Below, in pieces: positions 9,372 through 18,762 of a DNA stretch of 64,000 nucleotides. The stretch is from Marinifilum breve. Its GTDB lineage: Bacteria; Bacteroidota; Bacteroidia; Bacteroidales; Marinifilaceae. The position numbers and the translations under genes were made by a program. The notes below the pieces were generated by a model. It was not told the origin of the DNA, searched no databases, and saw only the letters and a list, made by a program, of their open reading frames with translations. How positions within the stretch are numbered: the first letter of the stretch is position 1; every line of letters starts with the position of its first letter. The stretch covers positions 186,001 to 250,000 of the forward strand of contig NZ_QFLI01000007.1 in the NCBI RefSeq assembly GCF_003202155.1. Reading direction: 5' to 3'.

Positions 9372-9797
9372 TTAGTTCGGACTATAATCTAATCCTGAAC
9401 CAATAGCTTTTTTAAGGTCAAACAATCTTAATTGCTTCTGCAACAGATCGTAATTTGTATATAAAGTTTTACGGTTTCCAATTTTTGAACTCTGTTCCTC
9501 TCGATCAACAGTAATAACAACTTTTGTTTTCTTAAAATTATCATTAATGTATTTTAGCATTTCTAAATTAGATAATGCTTTAAGAGGAATAATTACCAGA
9601 TCAATAGATGTATGATTAAGAATAACTTCAGTTTCCAATGGATCATCAGCAAAATAAGCCTGTGCATCCAAACTGTGAATATATTCTTTCAATTCACCTA
9701 TTAGCGATCTATTCTCTTTTATAAATAAAATATTCATTGTCTTTCCTGATGAAGGAAGAATTTTAAAACTATCACCTTCCAATATTAAAACACCCAT
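9372..9797 (-). CDS. Stand-alone degenerate receiver-like protein
   Basis: About 120 residues with the alternating beta/alpha layout of a response-regulator receiver domain starting at 'MNILFIKENRSLIGELKEYI', but without its chemistry: the acidic pair after strand 1 is replaced by Lys-Glu, and the phosphoacceptor strand reads 'IDLVIIPLKAL' with no Asp at the usual place. No output domain follows. It is therefore probably a phosphorylation-independent receiver-fold protein or protein-interaction partner. An alternative ATG at 9737, preceded by GGAAAG, would start exactly at the first strand and may be the true start. It lies downstream of the NtrC-type regulator on the same strand but is separated from it by a strong terminator. 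Confidence 0.6.
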   Translation of the reverse strand: MGVLILEGDSFKILPSSGKTMNILFIKENRSLIGELKEYIHSLDAQAYFADDPLETEVILNHTSIDLVIIPLKALSNLEMLKYINDNFKKTKVVITVDREEQSSKIGNRKTLYTNYDLLQKQLRLFDLKKAIGSGLDYSPN

Positions 9798-10117
9798 ATC
9801 AATTAGATATTAGAACGTGTCTTTACATTCAATTAAAATACCAAAATATCTATCATATTGATTATGTGGATACTAACACTCTTGCAACTTATTTTTAAGG
9901 CATTAGCAAATATCCACATTCGGATACAAATGTTTAAGAATAGTAAAACAGAATACTAAAAGCCTGCTATTCTAGCACATACATTTTTTTCAATAGTTTT
10001 ATCCAATTTCGGACATCAAATTTTAATTCATACCAGTGCTTTTATGAATAGCTTGATTTTATTGATTTTACAATTTAAGACTGTTTTAAAAAAATGGATA
10101 TATCCGAAAATGGATGT
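9798..10117. other. Intergenic gap between the NtrC-type regulator and receiver-like genes
   Basis: About 320 AT-rich bases with no credible gene. A loosely repeated ATCC...TTCGGA pattern occurs around 9918-9927, 10001-10014 and 10097-10105. The gap must contain the promoter of the receiver-like gene; I found no GG-N10-GC sigma-54 promoter there. Confidence 0.4.
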
Positions 10118-10147
10118 AAAAAAAATCTGGAATAATCCAGATTTTCA
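10118..10147 (-). terminator. Terminator of the NtrC-type regulator gene
   Basis: AAAATCTGG and CCAGATTTT form a perfect 9-bp stem that begins at the stop codon of the regulator and is followed on the minus strand by eight T residues. A canonical intrinsic terminator. Confidence 0.8.
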
Positions 10148-11533
10148 CTTTTCTATTTTGTATTTTTTGATTCGCCGATCCAATGATTGCCAGGTGATAT
10201 TTAATAAATCTGCAGCCTTAGATTTATTATAATTCGAACGCTCTAAAGCCTTTAGAATACAGTTCTTTTCCACCAATTCCAAATCTAAAATTTCTTCAGA
10301 AGGATAATGGTAATGATCAGAATAATTTTCCTTAATATCATTTAGTTGAAAATTAGACAATCCAAGTTTATTGGTATCGCAAATAATAACTGCTCTTTCA
10401 ACCATATTTTTCAACTCCCTCACATTTCCAGGAAACTCATAGGCTAATAATTTTCTAACAACTGCTTCATCCACTTCATTTATATTTTTAGCCATTATCC
10501 TATTAAAATACTTCACAAAATAATCTAATAACAAAGGAATATCTTCCTTTCTATTACGTAACGGCTCTAAATGAATTACAAAAGAACTTATCCTATGATA
10601 CAAATCTAATCGAAAACCCTTTTCATTACTTAGCTCTTCTAAATTTTGGTTGGTTGCTGCAATAATTCGTGTATCAAAAGGAATTTCAATATTAGAACCT
10701 ACTTTTCTAATCTTTCGGTCTTCAAGAACACGTAAAAACTTTGTTTGTAGATTTAACTGCATATCTCCAATCTCATCCAAAAAAAGTGTTCCTTTATTTG
10801 CTGCCTCAAACCAGCCTGTTTTGGTATCAGAAGCACCCGTAAAGGCACCTTTGGTATGTCCAAAAAATTCACTTTCGAACAAGGTTTCAGGAATCGCACT
10901 ACAATTCACCGCATAAAAACAGTTTTCTTTCCTACTGCTTAAATAATGAATTGCCCTGGCCACCAACTCTTTACCAGTGCCACTTTCTCCTGTTATTAAA
11001 ACCGAGGTATTCTCTGTTTTAGCGACCTTACCAATTAAATTTATAAGGTTCTTCATGTGGCGACTTTCCCCTACAATTTCGTAGCCCATCGCCTCATAAA
11101 ATTCTTTCGATATAATTGAATAGTTTCGTTTTACTTCCTGCAAACTCTTATTCAGATTCACAAATTTCTTTGTTCGCTCAATAGAATGTTCAACATCTCT
11201 CAAGCGGAATGGTTTCGTGAAAAAATCGGAAGCCCCAAGTCTCATAGAATGAATTACCGAATCCATTTCACTATAACCACTAATCATGATGACTTCAATC
11301 TCGGAATGTTCTTTCTTTATCTTCTCAAGAACCTCCAAACCACTCATTTCAGGTAAATTAACGTCAACAATTGCAATATGCACCTCATTACGGTTCATAA
11401 TCTCAAAAGCTTCAGAAGGGGTACTGGCTTTAAAAATTTGAAAATTTGGATCAATAAGAAACTCACTCAGTTCATCACGAACCAATTGTTCATCATCCAA
11501 AATCAGAATTCTAAGATTACTAACTGAAATCAT
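10145..11533 (-). CDS. Sigma-54-dependent response regulator (NtrC/AtoC type)
   Basis: 462 residues in three parts. Receiver domain 5-120 with acidic Asp13-Asp14, phosphoacceptor Asp57 in 'AIVDVNLPEMSG' and the Lys of 'FFTKPF'. AAA+ domain about 150-390 with Walker A 'GESGTGKE', the sigma-54 contact loop 'GAFTGA', 'LDEIGDM' and the R-finger region 'FPGNVRELKNMVERA'. FIS-type helix-turn-helix at the C-terminus ('NKSKAADLLNITWQSLDRR'). All key residues are present, so it should be a functional activator of RpoN promoters. It lies 36 bases downstream of the REC-PAS-kinase gene on the same strand and is probably its partner. Target genes are not evident from the window. Confidence 0.93.
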   Translation of the reverse strand: MISVSNLRILILDDEQLVRDELSEFLIDPNFQIFKASTPSEAFEIMNRNEVHIAIVDVNLPEMSGLEVLEKIKKEHSEIEVIMISGYSEMDSVIHSMRLGASDFFTKPFRLRDVEHSIERTKKFVNLNKSLQEVKRNYSIISKEFYEAMGYEIVGESRHMKNLINLIGKVAKTENTSVLITGESGTGKELVARAIHYLSSRKENCFYAVNCSAIPETLFESEFFGHTKGAFTGASDTKTGWFEAANKGTLFLDEIGDMQLNLQTKFLRVLEDRKIRKVGSNIEIPFDTRIIAATNQNLEELSNEKGFRLDLYHRISSFVIHLEPLRNRKEDIPLLLDYFVKYFNRIMAKNINEVDEAVVRKLLAYEFPGNVRELKNMVERAVIICDTNKLGLSNFQLNDIKENYSDHYHYPSEEILDLELVEKNCILKALERSNYNKSKAADLLNITWQSLDRRIKKYKIEK

Positions 11534-11569
11534 AGGGGTTGTATAGTGTTAACTTTCCTTAAAATATAC

Positions 11570-14011
11570 CTATTTTTTCTCTATCATTTGTTCAAATGGG
11601 AAAATTAATTTCATTTCGGTGTACTGATTTTTCTTACTACGAACTTTAATTTCTCCATTCATTTTCTGTACAATATTCTTACTTACATACAAGCTCAGAC
11701 CTGAATTCGTTTTCTCTTGTTTTGTAGAATAAAAAGGCTCAAAAATGGAATTTAAATTCCTTGGATCGATTCCTTCTCCAAAATCTTTAATCGACACAAC
11801 CACCTCATTTTCTATAAGTTTTGTCTTTACTTGAATTTTATCTTCCATACTTTCATTGGAATTGCTTCTTTTCAGCTTTTCACCTATTGATTCGTATGAA
11901 TTATTCAATATATCGACAATAACTTTCTGTAGTTTGTACTTGTTTCCACATATATAAAGCGAATCAGGATCAACTTTTAATTGAATATCAACATTAGAGT
12001 TTTTGTATTGCTTTTTCATTAAATTGACAGCATCCTGTACAACATTATTTACATCAACCGAAGCATCGCAACTTTCATTTTGTGATGAATTAAAAATACT
12101 AATCTGAGACAGGTAAGTTTTAATCCTATCAATATCCTTAAATACCTGCTGACACTTTTCTTCTATGTAATCTTTATCAATTATATCTTTCGACAACCTC
12201 AATAGAATATTGTCTACAATCATGGATATTCCAGAAAGAGGTTGATTGATTTCATTAACTACACTACTTGCCATTTTACCCAAAGATTCAAGTTCTGACT
12301 TTTGAGTTAGCAATTGATTTTGATACTCATTAACCAATAGTTCATGATTAATTTTATTCTGCATTTCAATCGCATTCCTTTCTAGCTCTTCTTCATGACC
12401 TTTTAAATCTGAAATCACAGACTGATATTTATCTTCAATAATTCCTTCATCATTGAACTGAGGCAATTCATTCATTAATAAACGAATGCGACGATCATTA
12501 TATAAAAAGGCAATAAGAATTACTTTTTTCAAGTTTCCTTTTTGGGATTGAATGTTAAAAACATCAAAAACAAAATCTTTCTTCTTTTCTGTGAAATTTA
12601 ACAACTCTTCCGCTTTATCTATAAAAGCTGATGGTATAAATTTAAAGAAACTTATACCTGTTGTTTTACTCAGATCATTACATTCCAATATCTTACAACC
12701 CAAATCATTGATGTATACGATTTCATTGTTTTCATTCAACTCGATAAATGCTTTGTCGTGATAATCTTCCCTCTCAAAACCAAGACTATTTTTCAAAGTC
12801 GTCTCCATTTCAACATCTTCAGTCACATCCCAAGCAACCCCGGTATAAATAAGCACTTCCAATTTGGAATTATACTCAACATTTATTTCAAGATGAATAT
12901 GTCTTATTTTTTGCTCCTGGGTTATGATTCTATGCTTTAATTCAAGTTTCTGATTTTCTTTTGTATCAATTTTTAATACCTCATCAAAGGCCAACAAATC
13001 CTCAGGATGAAACTTCTCTTTTATACACTCTAAAACACTATCAATCTCCTTATCAGAGATTTCATAAATGCGATAAAACTCTGTTGAACCTCGAAGTATT
13101 TTTGTATAAGAATCCCATTCAAAACTCCCAACTCGTGTCAATTTCTGAATCTTTCGGATCATTAATTCCTTCTTAATTAAAGAATCCTTCAGGAGCTTTT
13201 TATCTGAAACATCTCTACCAACAATATGATAGTACATTTCATTAAATTCCATTTGCTTAAAAACGGTCCATTCTATCCATTTTTGCTCCAATAGGTGATT
13301 CTTAATCGGCTTTTCTAAAATAATTGACTGACTCTTACCATTCATTTGTTTAATGGCTACCGATATTTGATCTGAAAGTTCACTATTAATATCTGCAACT
13401 GAATTAATAGAAACTCCATCTAAGGAGTAGTTAAAGAAATCTGTAAATGCTCTATTTGCAAACTCTATCTTAAGTGAATTGTTAATTTTAAGAATCAACT
13501 CACTCTGTCCCTCAATAATTGTTCTGTAATTGCTTGCAAGATTTTTAAGCCTATTTTCAAAAAGCTCTTTATCTCTTAATACAAGATTCAACTTCACATT
13601 TTGATCCTCCTTCTGTTTTCTATTTTTATACAGATCCAAGAAGATATTTACCTTGTTTTTTAAAATTGCTGAGTTAAAAGGTTTCATGATAAAATCTACA
13701 CAACCACAATCGTAACCTCTTTGTTCACTTTCTTTATCGAGATAAAATGCGGTTATATAAATAATCGGAGTTTCTGTATTCTTTATTCCAGATCGGATTT
13801 TCTCTGCAAGAGCAAATCCATCCATTTGCGGCATTTGAATATCAAGAAGAATTAAGGCATACTCTTTCTCTTCAATTTTTCGGATGGCATCTAATGGAGA
13901 TTGAATCAACTCTAGTTTTGCGTCTAATTTTCCCAATACCGCACCTATTAGATCCAAATTCTCCAATCTATCATCCACAATCAATACTTCCGGAGTAAAA
14001 TTAAATCCCAT
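11570..14011 (-). CDS. REC-PAS-histidine kinase homologue lacking the H-box His
   Basis: 813-residue soluble protein without membrane segments. An N-terminal receiver domain (7-125) has Asp13-Asp14, Asp57 in 'LILLDIQMPQMDG' and the Lys of 'FIMKPF', so it looks phosphorylatable. Three PAS-like regions follow (about 150-270, 290-400, 415-530), then a short coiled coil. The dimerisation/H-box region reads 'GKMASSVVNEINQPLSG', where families of this type have His at the position occupied by Asn586. The C-terminal ATPase domain keeps the N box ('DILNNSYESI') and G1 ('DFGEGIDP'), but the G2 glycines are partly lost ('NSGLSLYV'). It is thus likely a kinase-dead scaffold or phosphatase-type sensor, or a receiver-driven regulator. 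It is the first gene of an apparent operon with the NtrC-type regulator. Confidence 0.85.
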   Translation of the reverse strand: MGFNFTPEVLIVDDRLENLDLIGAVLGKLDAKLELIQSPLDAIRKIEEKEYALILLDIQMPQMDGFALAEKIRSGIKNTETPIIYITAFYLDKESEQRGYDCGCVDFIMKPFNSAILKNKVNIFLDLYKNRKQKEDQNVKLNLVLRDKELFENRLKNLASNYRTIIEGQSELILKINNSLKIEFANRAFTDFFNYSLDGVSINSVADINSELSDQISVAIKQMNGKSQSIILEKPIKNHLLEQKWIEWTVFKQMEFNEMYYHIVGRDVSDKKLLKDSLIKKELMIRKIQKLTRVGSFEWDSYTKILRGSTEFYRIYEISDKEIDSVLECIKEKFHPEDLLAFDEVLKIDTKENQKLELKHRIITQEQKIRHIHLEINVEYNSKLEVLIYTGVAWDVTEDVEMETTLKNSLGFEREDYHDKAFIELNENNEIVYINDLGCKILECNDLSKTTGISFFKFIPSAFIDKAEELLNFTEKKKDFVFDVFNIQSQKGNLKKVILIAFLYNDRRIRLLMNELPQFNDEGIIEDKYQSVISDLKGHEEELERNAIEMQNKINHELLVNEYQNQLLTQKSELESLGKMASSVVNEINQPLSGISMIVDNILLRLSKDIIDKDYIEEKCQQVFKDIDRIKTYLSQISIFNSSQNESCDASVDVNNVVQDAVNLMKKQYKNSNVDIQLKVDPDSLYICGNKYKLQKVIVDILNNSYESIGEKLKRSNSNESMEDKIQVKTKLIENEVVVSIKDFGEGIDPRNLNSIFEPFYSTKQEKTNSGLSLYVSKNIVQKMNGEIKVRSKKNQYTEMKLIFPFEQMIEKK

Positions 14012-14046
14012 ACGCTACTGATTAATCTTAACTAAAACCATTTACA

Positions 14047-14069
14047 GAAAAAAAGCCCCAATGTTGGGC
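14047..14069 (-). terminator. Terminator after the epimerase gene
   Basis: On the minus strand GCCCAACATTGGGGC folds into a short stem with one bulge and is followed directly by seven T residues. It lies about 160 bases past the stop codon of the gene at 14230. Confidence 0.5.
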
Positions 14070-14229
14070 ACCTCTTTAATTATTCTATAATTCTTTGTTT
14101 AATCAAAATTAAAACGAATGTACCTAAAAATCAATGCTATTGTGATTAACCACTCTTAAAACTCCTTGAGACGTACAAAAATCTTGGTCAACTATCCGAA
14201 AACGGTTATTAAGTTTTTCAACTAACTCC

Positions 14230-15084
14230 CTAAATAAGAGCTCGAAGAGCTTGTTCAAGGGTTAAGCATTTATACTCAAACCCCTCTTTTTTCAGGCGAT
14301 TCGGAAGGATATCTTGTCCATTTAACAGAACAGTAGAAGCTTCACCAAGTAATAATCTCAAAATGAATGATGGAATATGACAAAAAGCAGGGCGTTTTAA
14401 TATTTTTGCCATCATTTTTGTGAAATCAGCATTATTGACATTTTCAGGAGCAACCAAGTTGTATATTCCTTTTGATTTTTCACTAATCACAAAACCATAT
14501 ACTTTTATCAAATCATCAATATGAATAAACGGAAACTGTTGCTTACCAGATCCCAAACGACCGCCAATGCCTAGTTTAAAAAACGGCAATGATTTTTGAA
14601 TGATTCCTCCTTGTTTACTTAAAACCACTCCCAATCTGAATATTGAAGTTGCTACATCTAGTTTTTGCATTTCCATTGCAGCCTGTTCCCATTCAATACA
14701 AACTTTGCCTAAAAAATCATGAGAATATGATTTACTTTCCTCTGAATGCTCATTGAGATTATTATATATTCCAACAGCCGATGTACAAATAAATTGATCA
14801 GGCTTATTTTTCAAGAAAGCAACTGCTTTGCACAAATTTTTAGTCGTTTCCACACGACTATCACGAAGTATTTTTTTCCTATTTTTAGTCCATCTGGAAA
14901 GAATCGAGGCGCCAGAAAGATGAATAATTACATTTACACCATCAAGAAGTTTAGCCAAAGATTTCGCGTCTCCATACAATCTTTCTCTGGGAATCTTTAT
15001 AATTTCCGCACCCAATTCAGCTTGCAAATAATCACACAAGTGTGAACCAACCAATCCATTACTTCCTGATATGGCAATTTTCAT
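14230..15084 (-). CDS. TIGR01777/SDR39U1-type NAD-dependent epimerase family protein
   Basis: 284 residues, close to the usual length of the YfcH/SDR39U1 family. The Rossmann nucleotide-binding motif is at the start ('IAISGSNGLVGSHL'), followed by 'NVIIHLSGASI', the family's 'WTKNRKKILRDSRVETTKNL', 'ICTSAVGIY' and the conserved 'RLGVVLSKQGGIIQK' and 'PFIHIDDLI'. Members are atypical short-chain dehydrogenase/epimerases whose substrate is not settled. Good candidate for a cytosolic oxidoreductase of unknown substrate. It is the last gene of a minus-strand series after folP and cdaA. Confidence 0.88.
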   Translation of the reverse strand: MKIAISGSNGLVGSHLCDYLQAELGAEIIKIPRERLYGDAKSLAKLLDGVNVIIHLSGASILSRWTKNRKKILRDSRVETTKNLCKAVAFLKNKPDQFICTSAVGIYNNLNEHSEESKSYSHDFLGKVCIEWEQAAMEMQKLDVATSIFRLGVVLSKQGGIIQKSLPFFKLGIGGRLGSGKQQFPFIHIDDLIKVYGFVISEKSKGIYNLVAPENVNNADFTKMMAKILKRPAFCHIPSFILRLLLGEASTVLLNGQDILPNRLKKEGFEYKCLTLEQALRALI

Positions 15085-15138
15085 ACTTTTCGATTTTAAA
15101 TGTTTTCAGGCAATCATAAGGATTTATGATGAATTGAT

Positions 15139-15930
15139 TCAAACGATAAATCCAGAGTAATCTCCTGCTAAAAATTTCTTCAAATCGGCACCAGTAATTC
15201 GCACTTTAATATTTCCACCCATAACATATGAGATATTCCCTGTTTCTTCAGAAACTGTTATCACATGTGAATCGGTTGCCTGACTCATTCCAATGGCCGC
15301 ACGATGTCGTAAGCCCAAACTTCCGGGAATATTAGTACTATCTGTAACCGGCAAAATACAGCGAGCAGCAAGAATTCTATTATTGGCAATGATTACTGCT
15401 CCATCATGCAAAGGAGAATTTTTAAAAAATATCGCCTCTAACAATGTTCCGGAAACTCTTGAATTTACAATCTTTCCTGTATCGGCGTAAGCCTGTAAGT
15501 CGGAATTTTTCGCAATTACAATTAAAGCTCCTGTTTTTGATTTAGACATGTGTTCACATGCTGTAACAATAGAGGCAATTTCCTGTTCTTGAAAACCAAC
15601 CTCATCCTTTGTAAACCAATTCTCTAAACTAAATTTCTGGTTTACATTATATTTAGATCCAAGAATAAGTAAGAACCGTCTAATTTCCTGCTGAAAAACA
15701 ATAATCAATGCAATCACCCCAACTCCAATAAATTGTCCGAGAATACTACTCAGCAATTCCATGTTTAGAGCACGTACAAGCAGCCACATAAGATAAAACA
15801 AGAATAATCCTACGAAAATATTAATGGCAACTGTACCGCGAATCAGAAGGTAAACTTGATACAAAAGAAAGGCTACCAAAAGAATATCCAAAATATCGAA
15901 AAGCCCAAGAGTGATAAAAGCAGTGATCAT
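15139..15930 (-). CDS. cdaA: Diadenylate cyclase CdaA (c-di-AMP synthase)
   Basis: 263 residues: three predicted membrane helices in the first 85 residues ('LGLFDILDILLVAFLLYQVY', 'IFVGLFLFYLMWLLV', 'FIGVGVIALIIVFQ'), then a DisA_N-type cyclase domain with both catalytic motifs, DGA in 'SPLHDGAVII' and RHR in 'LGLRHRAAIG'. The enzyme joins two ATP to make c-di-AMP at the membrane, a signal that governs turgor, potassium uptake and wall homeostasis. It is 52 bases downstream of folP, the arrangement common in Bacteroidota. No glmM or cdaR neighbour is present, unlike in Firmicutes. Confidence 0.93.
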   Translation of the reverse strand: MITAFITLGLFDILDILLVAFLLYQVYLLIRGTVAINIFVGLFLFYLMWLLVRALNMELLSSILGQFIGVGVIALIIVFQQEIRRFLLILGSKYNVNQKFSLENWFTKDEVGFQEQEIASIVTACEHMSKSKTGALIVIAKNSDLQAYADTGKIVNSRVSGTLLEAIFFKNSPLHDGAVIIANNRILAARCILPVTDSTNIPGSLGLRHRAAIGMSQATDSHVITVSEETGNISYVMGGNIKVRITGADLKKFLAGDYSGFIV

Positions 15931-15982
15931 TATATATTAAATTCGGTCTATTAACAAAATTACAATTTTATCTGAAAATTTA

Positions 15983-16816
15983 TTATTTCAATTGTGATTT
16001 GATCATATTATGCAGTTTTACGCATTCAACAGCTTCTTTTACGTCATGCACACGTAAAAGATTTGCTCCATTCTCCAAGCACATCATGTTTAATGCTGTA
16101 GTTCCATTTAAACTTGAATCTGGCGTACCTCCAAGATATTTATAAATCATCGATTTTCTTGACAAAGCTGCTAGGATTGGAAGTTTAAAACCTGAAAACT
16201 CATTCAAGCGAGCTACAATTTCGTAATTGTGTTCCAATGTTTTTCCAAATCCAAAACCAGGATCAAGAATCACATCCTTCACCCCGCAATCGGTAAGCTT
16301 TACAATTCTCTCCTCAAAAAAAGTCTTAATCTCTCCAATTAAGTTCTCATAAGAAGGATTTTTCTGCATAGTTTGCGGTGTTCCTTTAATATGCATCATG
16401 ATGTAAGGAACTTGAAGTTCTCCCATGGTTTCAAACATCTTCTCATCCATGGTTCCTCCAGAAATATCATTGATAATGCAATCACCAAATTCATTTACAA
16501 TTCTCTTAGCAATGTTTGATCTAAAAGTATCAATTGATAAAATTGCATTAGGAAACTCTTTTCTAATTGTCTTTACAGCCGGAGTCATTCTGTTGTACTC
16601 TTCTGCTTCGCTAACATCATCAGCACCAGGTCGCGTAGAAAATGCTCCAATATCAATTATATCTGCACCTTCCGATAGAATTTTCTCTGCTCGGTTCAAA
16701 ATAGTTTTCTCCTCAGTATAACTTCCTCCATCATAAAATGAGTCGGGAGTGATATTTAAAATCCCCATTACCAAAGGAGTTTCAAAATTTATTGAGTGAT
16801 TACCACACTTAATCAT
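15983..16816 (-). CDS. folP: Dihydropteroate synthase
   Basis: 277 residues, normal for the family. It condenses p-aminobenzoate with hydroxymethyl-dihydropterin diphosphate in folate synthesis. Both signatures are intact: 'MGILNITPDSFYDGGSY' near residue 18 and 'GADIIDIGAFSTRPGA' near residue 55, plus the catalytic 'LSRKSM' Lys/Arg region. It is divergent from the DUF1599 gene with 140 bases between them, which must hold promoters for both directions, and is the first gene of folP-cdaA-epimerase. Confidence 0.95.
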   Translation of the reverse strand: MIKCGNHSINFETPLVMGILNITPDSFYDGGSYTEEKTILNRAEKILSEGADIIDIGAFSTRPGADDVSEAEEYNRMTPAVKTIRKEFPNAILSIDTFRSNIAKRIVNEFGDCIINDISGGTMDEKMFETMGELQVPYIMMHIKGTPQTMQKNPSYENLIGEIKTFFEERIVKLTDCGVKDVILDPGFGFGKTLEHNYEIVARLNEFSGFKLPILAALSRKSMIYKYLGGTPDSSLNGTTALNMMCLENGANLLRVHDVKEAVECVKLHNMIKSQLK

Positions 16817-16956
16817 AGGAATATCGCTGTTAAAACAATTAGTTTTTTAATTTTGCATAAGCAATTTGAGTGATCAAATACCCAAGCAAAAGTAAAATAA
16901 AATACCATGGCTTTGCCTTATTTAGTACTTTTACGGGAAAATTTCTAAAATAAACT

Positions 16957-17499
16957 ATGAATAACACAGACCAACAGTACAATCATATTATTGAAATCTG
17001 TACAGATATCTTCACAAAGAAAATGCAAGATTACGGAACTGCTTGGAGAATTCTTCGCCCAAGTTCCATGACTGATCAAATCTACATCAAAGCACAACGT
17101 ATCAGAAGCATTGAAACCAAAGGAACAAGCAAAATAGAAGACGATATCCGCTCAGAATTTATTGGTATTGTGAACTATGCAATTATGGGAATCATTCAGT
17201 TAGAGCTAGGAACTTCTGATGAAGAAATGGACCATGAAAAAGCATTGGAATTGTATCAGAAATACTTTAAGGAAGCAAAAGAATTGATGGAAGCGAAAAA
17301 CCACGATTACGATGAAGCCTGGAGAAGTATGAGAGTAAGTTCTTTCACCGATTTAATTTTAATGAAGATTAATCGCACAAAACAAATTGAAGACAACCAG
17401 GGAAAGACCATTATTTCGGAAGGAATTGATGCCAATTACTTTGATATGATTAATTATTCGGTTTTTGGTCTAATTAAAATTGAATTCGAAAACGCCTAA
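16957..17499 (+). CDS. DUF1599 family protein, two internal copies
   Basis: 180-residue cytosolic protein of unknown function. It is made of two tandem copies of the same unit: residues about 10-80 ('MQDYGTAWRILRPSSMTDQI' ... 'IVNYAIMGIIQLEL') and about 100-175 ('NHDYDEAWRSMRVSSFTDLI' ... 'MINYSVFGLIKIEF'). The conserved D-Y-x-x-A-W-R and S-x-T-D core and the acidic/basic helical character recall MazG-like all-helical nucleotide-binding proteins, but that is only a suggestion. This gene between folP and the DoxX-like gene, upstream of tpiA, is a recurring Bacteroidota neighbourhood. It starts an apparent operon with the next two genes (16-base spacing). Confidence 0.88.
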   Translation: MNNTDQQYNHIIEICTDIFTKKMQDYGTAWRILRPSSMTDQIYIKAQRIRSIETKGTSKIEDDIRSEFIGIVNYAIMGIIQLELGTSDEEMDHEKALELYQKYFKEAKELMEAKNHDYDEAWRSMRVSSFTDLILMKINRTKQIEDNQGKTIISEGIDANYFDMINYSVFGLIKIEFENA

Positions 17500-17515
17500 A
17501 TAAATCCAAAATCAA

Positions 17516-18754
17516 ATGAGTTTAATTCGATTTTTCAGCCGCCTGATTGTTGGTTTAATTTTCATTTTCAGCGGATTTGTAAAAGCTGTGGATCCAATGG
17601 GGTCTACCTATAAGTTCACCGATTATTTTACTGCATTTGGATTAGATGCACTTACTTCGCTTGCATTCCCTTTAGCAATTCTTTTATCAACACTAGAATT
17701 TGCCGTTGGTATGGCACTAATCTTCAATGCTAGAAAGCAACTTTCTGCATGGGGTGCCATGATTTTCATGGGCATTTTCACGCCACTAACTTTGGTTTTG
17801 GCTATTACCAACCCGGTTACCGATTGCGGTTGCTTTGGCGATGCTTTAATTCTTAGCAATTGGGAAACATTTGGTAAAAATGTAATTATACTTGCATTAA
17901 CACTGATTTTGTTTCTAAGCAGAAAACAAAAAGAGAAATCATATCCTTTATGGGAACAAAACGTGCTTGTTGCCTTTTCTATTGTTTTCTCAATTTGGAT
18001 TTCAGTACACTCATATAAGCATTTACCAATTATCGATTTCAGACCCTATCATATTGGTGCCAATATCAGCGATGGTATGATTATTCCAGAAGGTGCTCCT
18101 GCTGACGAATACAAGAGCATTCTGAAATATGAAAAAGATGGTGTGGTAAAGGAATTCGACGAAAACAATTATCCTTGGCAGGATAGCACGTGGGTATTTG
18201 TTGACTCTGAACAAATTAAAATCAAAGAAGGATATACTCCTCCTATTCATGACTTTTCGATTTCAAATGATATTGATGGAGACATAACCGATCAGGTATT
18301 ACACGATGAGAATTACACATTCATTTTAGTTTCAAAAGAAATTGATAAACTGAATGAGAAAAGTCTTCCTAAAATTAAGGATCTGTCAATGTATGCTCTG
18401 GAAAAAGGATACTCCTTCATTGCATTAACAGCATCAGGAACTCAAGAATGTGAAGATTTTAAAACAAATCATGAATTGCCAATTGAATTTTACAATACAG
18501 ATGAAATTCAATTGAAAACAATTGTCAGATCAAATCCAGGACTTGTTCTAATTAAAAATGGAACTATTCTGGACAAATGGCATTATAATGATTTCCCCGC
18601 TGTTGAAGTACTAAAAGGTGATTTAGCAGCCTATTCAATTTCAAAACATCAAAAATTAAATATCAAACTAGTATTTATTAGTATTACTTCAACTTTGCTG
18701 TTGTTAATCTGCTTATTCTTGTTGATTAGCAGAAGATCAAGAGCAAGAAAATGA
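17516..18754 (+). CDS. DoxX-like membrane protein (BT_3928 type)
   Basis: 412 residues. The first 150 residues hold four membrane segments of the DoxX/methylamine-utilisation MauE type ('[20 protein letters not shown]' start, then '[17 protein letters not shown]', a conserved Cys-containing loop seen in this family). A fifth hydrophobic segment follows near residue 155. The middle (about 190-360) is a periplasmic domain with thioredoxin-fold flavour but no CxxC, and a last membrane helix sits at the C-terminus ('[20 protein letters not shown]'). Function is probably redox or electron-transfer related to disulfide chemistry; not proven. Its stop overlaps the ATGA of the tpiA reading frame. Confidence 0.8.
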   Translation: MSLIRFFSRLIVGLIFIFSGFVKAVDPMGSTYKFTDYFTAFGLDALTSLAFPLAILLSTLEFAVGMALIFNARKQLSAWGAMIFMGIFTPLTLVLAITNPVTDCGCFGDALILSNWETFGKNVIILALTLILFLSRKQKEKSYPLWEQNVLVAFSIVFSIWISVHSYKHLPIIDFRPYHIGANISDGMIIPEGAPADEYKSILKYEKDGVVKEFDENNYPWQDSTWVFVDSEQIKIKEGYTPPIHDFSISNDIDGDITDQVLHDENYTFILVSKEIDKLNEKSLPKIKDLSMYALEKGYSFIALTASGTQECEDFKTNHELPIEFYNTDEIQLKTIVRSNPGLVLIKNGTILDKWHYNDFPAVEVLKGDLAAYSISKHQKLNIKLVFISITSTLLLLICLFLLISRRSRARK

Positions 18755-18762
18755 TTACAATT

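Noticed and set aside
9798-10117. A sigma-54 promoter serving the regulator cluster
   Set aside because: No GG-N10-GC element of acceptable quality was found on either strand; TGG...TTGC at 9867-9889 has the wrong spacing.
17516-18754. A thiol-disulfide exchange enzyme in the periplasmic part of the DoxX-like protein
   Set aside because: The region lacks a CxxC pair; only single cysteines are present, so a thioredoxin activity cannot be claimed.
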